24,056 bases of DNA, taken from positions 1 to 24,056 of the forward strand of contig CAXKVR010000581.1 in assembly GCA_964058845.1 (NCBI GenBank), given 5' to 3'. Source of the stretch: Carex sylvatica. Taxonomy: Eukaryota > Streptophyta > Magnoliopsida > Poales > Cyperaceae. Shown here in pieces: positions 21,301 to 24,056 of this stretch. Position numbers and translations under genes: made by a program. Under the pieces are notes generated by a model. It was not told the DNA's origin, searched no databases, and saw only the letters and a list, made by a program, of their open reading frames with translations. How positions within the stretch are numbered: position 1 is the stretch's first letter; each line of letters starts with the position of its first letter.

Positions 21301-22312
21301 AAGAATTCTTTTTAAAAATCATTTATCGTGGTTTCTCTCAATAGCACCCAAATTTGTTGCAATTGCATAAAACACCAAATTTTTCATGTTTGGAGGAATT
21401 CAAATATTGTGTTAGATAATTGTCATGCAAGCAAGCTAGTTTTCGGTCCTAAAGTTCTTGGTTTTTTTTCTTTTTGTGAAGAGATTTAGGAGAGTTACCA
21501 TTTAGGGGGTTTTGTCATTTTTGCTTGTGAATTATGAGGTGCTAATTGCATTAAGAATTATATGTAAAAACTACTTTTGCATCATTTGTCTATTTCTGTT
21601 ACTATATATTATCATTGATGTTGCAATCAGGATATCAAGGAAAGAAGAGATGAGGATCTCCTAGTGCTACCCACTGATGCCGTACTATTTGAGGATCCAT
21701 CATTCAAGGTATCTTTTGGCTACATGATAAACTTAGTTGAGTCTTTTAGAATGTAGATGATGCTTTAAGAGGCTTATCAACACATTATCATATTCAAGGT
21801 ATATGCTGAAAAGTATGCTGAGGATCAGGATGCATTTTTCAAGGACTATGCTGAGGCTCATGCAAAGCTCAGCAATCTTGGTGCCAAGTTTGAACCCCCC
21901 GAGGTGAGTTCCTAAGTCAGAACCGGAACTTTGTTATTACTTGCCAAGGATTGCAATCTTGTATCTCGATACTGTCCTATTCAGGCACCAGCTAGTGATT
22001 GTTTATTTATTTTTTTACTTTGGTAGGTTAATTTGGGTTATGACTTGAGATTAAAATATAAATTTGAATTTAAACTAGAGTGGACCTATTTTGTACTGTA
22101 CCTGCTATTATCAGTATGTGCTGGCACAAGTTGTAGTATTTGATAATCTCTCTAGATCATATCTAATGCAGAGGTGTGCTGAAGCAATTAACAGGTTACT
22201 TCACTAGCATTAATTTGAAAAAAGTCTAGTGCGGTTTTGAAACCCTTTTTTTTATTTCCTGCAATAAAGTCAAAAAAATTCTTGAATATTGCAGGGTATA
22301 TCACTGGACTAA
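18372..22312 (+). CDS. L-ascorbate peroxidase, chloroplast type (stromal form), complete, 11 coding exons
   Basis: Exons: 18372-18533, 19194-19331, 19814-19934, 20309-20409, 20501-20588, 20686-20753, 20850-20936, 21206-21280, 21631-21708, 21799-21903, 22295-22312. The sum is 1041 nt (346 aa plus stop), all GT-AG and in phase. The enzyme reduces H2O2 to water using ascorbate, in plastids and, for some stromal forms, also in mitochondria. Residues 1 to about 70 are a Ser/Ala/Arg-rich transit peptide. Class I peroxidase residues are present: distal R102, W105 and H106 (RLGWH), proximal haem ligand H235 (SGAHTLGR), ascorbate-binding R244 (ERSG), W267 and D296 (LPTDAVLF). The [16 protein letters not shown] loop is the extra loop of chloroplast isoforms. 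The chain stops at EGISLD without the thylakoid membrane tail, so this is the soluble form. Exon 2's acceptor was chosen because it alone keeps frame with exon 1. Confidence 0.95.
18534..19193 (+). other. Intron 1 of the ascorbate peroxidase gene, separating two parts of the transit peptide
   Basis: The donor CTCAG|GTTCGT and the acceptor CCTGTAG|CAACG are the pair that keeps the frame. The intron is 660 nt and carries a tandem repeat at 18894-18943. A second in-frame ATG follows in exon 2 (19215), so a transcript starting inside this intron could give a shorter presequence; this is speculation. Confidence 0.75.
18894..18943. repeat. 20-bp tandem repeat, 2.5 copies
   Basis: The unit CATTTGTTTTTCTTTTTGTC occurs twice exactly (18894-18913 and 18914-18933), followed by a partial third copy. 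It lies in intron 1 of the ascorbate peroxidase gene. Confidence 0.9.
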
Positions 22313-23426
22313 GCCCGATAGATGTCTCATTTGACATATAGCATAATAAGCCTGGCACTGTTGCAGATTTTCTTTGTTTTGGAACAATGACATTTCATTT
22401 CTTCTTTGTTATGTAATTATAACATCATCGATGCAGTTTTGTCATTATACTCGACTATTTAAACTCAAAATTACCCAAAGTTCATCCGAAAAAACTGTAG
22501 CCGTGAATAATTTTAAATTACTCGGTGTTGTTTAGCACTTCAGAGTTGAAGTGAGTTGTACATCTGCAGCACTACATATGCGGGTCTATTTCTTTTCGGT
22601 TTTTTTTTTTTTTTGTAACTCAAAACTGCTTTCAACAATTCCGTATCAAACTCCTGCAGATGGAGCTGTACTGTTGCTTTGCCAAAAGAGAATCATGATC
22701 CTCTAAACTGTATGTAAAAAAGAATATTATTAAAAATTTGTGTCCAATTATCTTTAATAGTTGTCAGATTATTAAATGTTCACTGACACTGTATCTGTTA
22801 CCCAAAGCTTGTAATTTATTAATTCACATATCTTGAGGATAGAGGAACAAGATTTTGGTTCCTGCGAAATGCAATCTGAGTTGCCATGGCAGGTCCAACA
22901 CGAGTCTTTTGGACAAGTGAACGGACTCAGCTGCCAGTGCAGCACGTAAGCGGTTGTCTTGCGAGGTGGAATGTAATAGCCGAAGGTGTCAGTACCTCGG
23001 AGATGAAAAAAAATATGCAAATCATTTACTACAAATAATCAGAACTAGCCTCTTGAATGGATAAATTTAAAGTGCTTGGATCAAATAGGTATGTTTGGTT
23101 GGAAAAATAAGAATAAGTTAGAATAGTCAAATAAAAAATAATTTTTTTCTGTTTTATTAAAATAGTCAAATTTTAAAATTCTTAAAAATAGTCTAATAAA
23201 ACAAAATATTTAAATTTCCTATTTTAGTTATTCTGCTCCAATTAAATATCAAATAAGTTATTCTGAATAATTTAATTTCAAAAATAATCTAAACAAGTAA
23301 ACAAAAGGGAAATAAATCTAATGCGATTCTTTGGAATTGCAGGACCTGTTATTTCAAACTCAGTCTTTCATTTGTTTTAAGATTTGTACATAAGAAACAC
23401 TACTTACTACAATTACTTGACCTTGT
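22313..23426 (+). other. 3' untranslated region and downstream flank of the ascorbate peroxidase gene
   Basis: The untranslated region probably ends within the first 100-200 nt after the stop, where T-rich and TGTAATT sequence occurs near 22410. No further peroxidase exon is seen, including any encoding the thylakoid tail. At about 23085-23300 there is an AT-rich hairpin-prone stretch (TGTTTTATTA near 23150 and TAATAAAACA near 23195, inverted) that may be a decayed MITE. Confidence 0.5.
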
Positions 23427-23700
23427 CTGTTGACTAGTGGTTTGCTTAGACCCGTGGCGAGCGGACCCGTACCCGACCCGTCCGTGCCCGGTACCCGGGG
23501 TATTCGTGCCCGGTACCCGGGGTACCCGTGCCCGAGCCCGGGTATGGATCGGGTAAACGGGTACACGGGTACGGGTATAAAACAGGTAGGGTACGATTAT
23601 TTGGATCAAAACCCGAGCAAACCCGGTCCGAATAACGCCCGACCCGACCCGCCTCCGTACCCGACCCGCCCTCGTACCCGACTCCGTACTCGTACCCGTT

Positions 23701-23790
23701 AAAAAATTCAAAAAAATTCAAAAAAAATTCAAAAAAATTCAAAAAAATTCAAAAAAATTCAAAAAAATTCAAAAAAATTCAAAAAAATTC
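23701..23790. repeat. 10-bp A-rich tandem repeat, about 9 copies
   Basis: The unit AAAAAAATTC is repeated head to tail with one-base length variation. It sits in the middle of the GC-rich element and is followed by a T run, so the element's centre is locally AT-rich. Confidence 0.95.
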
Positions 23791-23956
23791 AATTTTTTTT
23801 TTAAATTTCGAATTTACCGCCTAAAAAAAACAGAAAAAAAAAAAAAAAACGGGTACCCTACCCGGACCGCCCTACCCGTGCCGGGTACCACGGGCACGGG
23901 TATAACTCCGGTAGGGTACGGGTTTTGAAAAAAATACCCGAGCAAACCCGGCCCGA

Positions 23957-24000
23957 GATACCCGTATACCCGGGATACCCGTATACCCGGGATACCCGTA
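23957..24000. repeat. 17-bp tandem repeat, about 2.6 copies
   Basis: The unit GATACCCGTATACCCGG repeats at 23957, 23974 and (partly) 23991 inside the right part of the GC-rich element. It is a local expansion of the acccg motif. Confidence 0.85.
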
Positions 24001-24056
24001 CCCGACCCCGGGTATACCCGGCCCGCCCCTACCCGACCCGACAGCAAACCCCTACT

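Larger units (their letters stand above)
23427..24054. mobile_element. GC-rich hAT-like non-autonomous element of acccg/gggtaccc motifs, 620 bp, right target duplication cut by window end
   Basis: The ends are inverted: TAGTGGTTTGCT at 23435-23446 and the reverse complement of TAGGGGTTTGCT at 24043-24054 (11 of 12). The body is built of CCCG(A/T)ACCCG and GGGTACCC motifs in both orientations, interrupted by an A-rich tandem repeat. The 8 bp before the left end are CTGTTGAC, and the two bases left after the right end are CT, the expected start of a duplication. The long open frames over this region are composition artefacts. Confidence 0.65.

Noticed and set aside
22772..23020. 82-codon minus-strand open frame downstream of the peroxidase gene
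   Set aside because: No motif, no splice partners and no promoter-like context; probably chance.
23360..24047. Several Pro/Arg/Gly/Thr-rich open frames at the right end
   Set aside because: They come from the acccg/gggtaccc motif composition and change character abruptly at the A-rich array; there is no protein family likeness.
1..24056. CRISPR array, operon, phage or other bacterial-type system
   Set aside because: The window is plant nuclear DNA; the repeats present are tandem or inverted transposon-type repeats with no regular spacer pattern.

Overview
This is nuclear DNA of a flowering plant. Two intron-rich genes with GT-AG introns and conserved plant exon structure lie at the ends, separated by about 11 kb of AT-rich, repeat-filled DNA. 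The AT-rich intergenic DNA and low-GC coding sequence suggest a eudicot or a non-grass monocot. I cannot name the species.

Left end (1-7330, minus strand): a complete gene for a QUASIMODO2/PMT-type putative methyltransferase of the PMT24-27 subgroup. It is a Golgi type II membrane protein with an acidic Ser/Glu/Asn stalk. I joined eight coding exons (304-5970) into an unbroken reading frame of 868 codons plus stop. A leader intron probably ends directly at the ATG. Intron 3 carries a SINE tail with a perfect 14-bp target-site duplication.

Middle (7.3-18.1 kb): I found no intact gene. The recognisable content is transposon debris. There are two related foldback elements of about 1.05-1.13 kb with Mutator-like 8-9 bp target duplications (10182-11312 and 15499-16544). 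The second has a LINE reverse-transcriptase remnant where its right inner arm should be. There is also a 148-bp Tourist-like MITE, a 203-bp hairpin with near-perfect 41-bp arms, and a 395-bp hAT-like MITE that ends about 280 bp upstream of the next start codon.

Right end (18.1-22.4 kb, plus strand): a complete gene for a chloroplast-type L-ascorbate peroxidase of the stromal form (346 aa, eleven coding exons, N-terminal transit peptide, all haem-pocket residues present). Beyond it are a plain 3' flank and then a GC-rich element of acccg/gggtaccc motifs, from 23435 to the window edge. Its hAT-like terminal inverted repeats are both just inside the window.

The two genes are divergently arranged and do not form a functional unit: one acts in cell-wall pectin biology in the Golgi, the other removes hydrogen peroxide in plastids. 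I saw no sign of a new multi-gene system. The noteworthy content is the transposon structure and its position relative to the genes.
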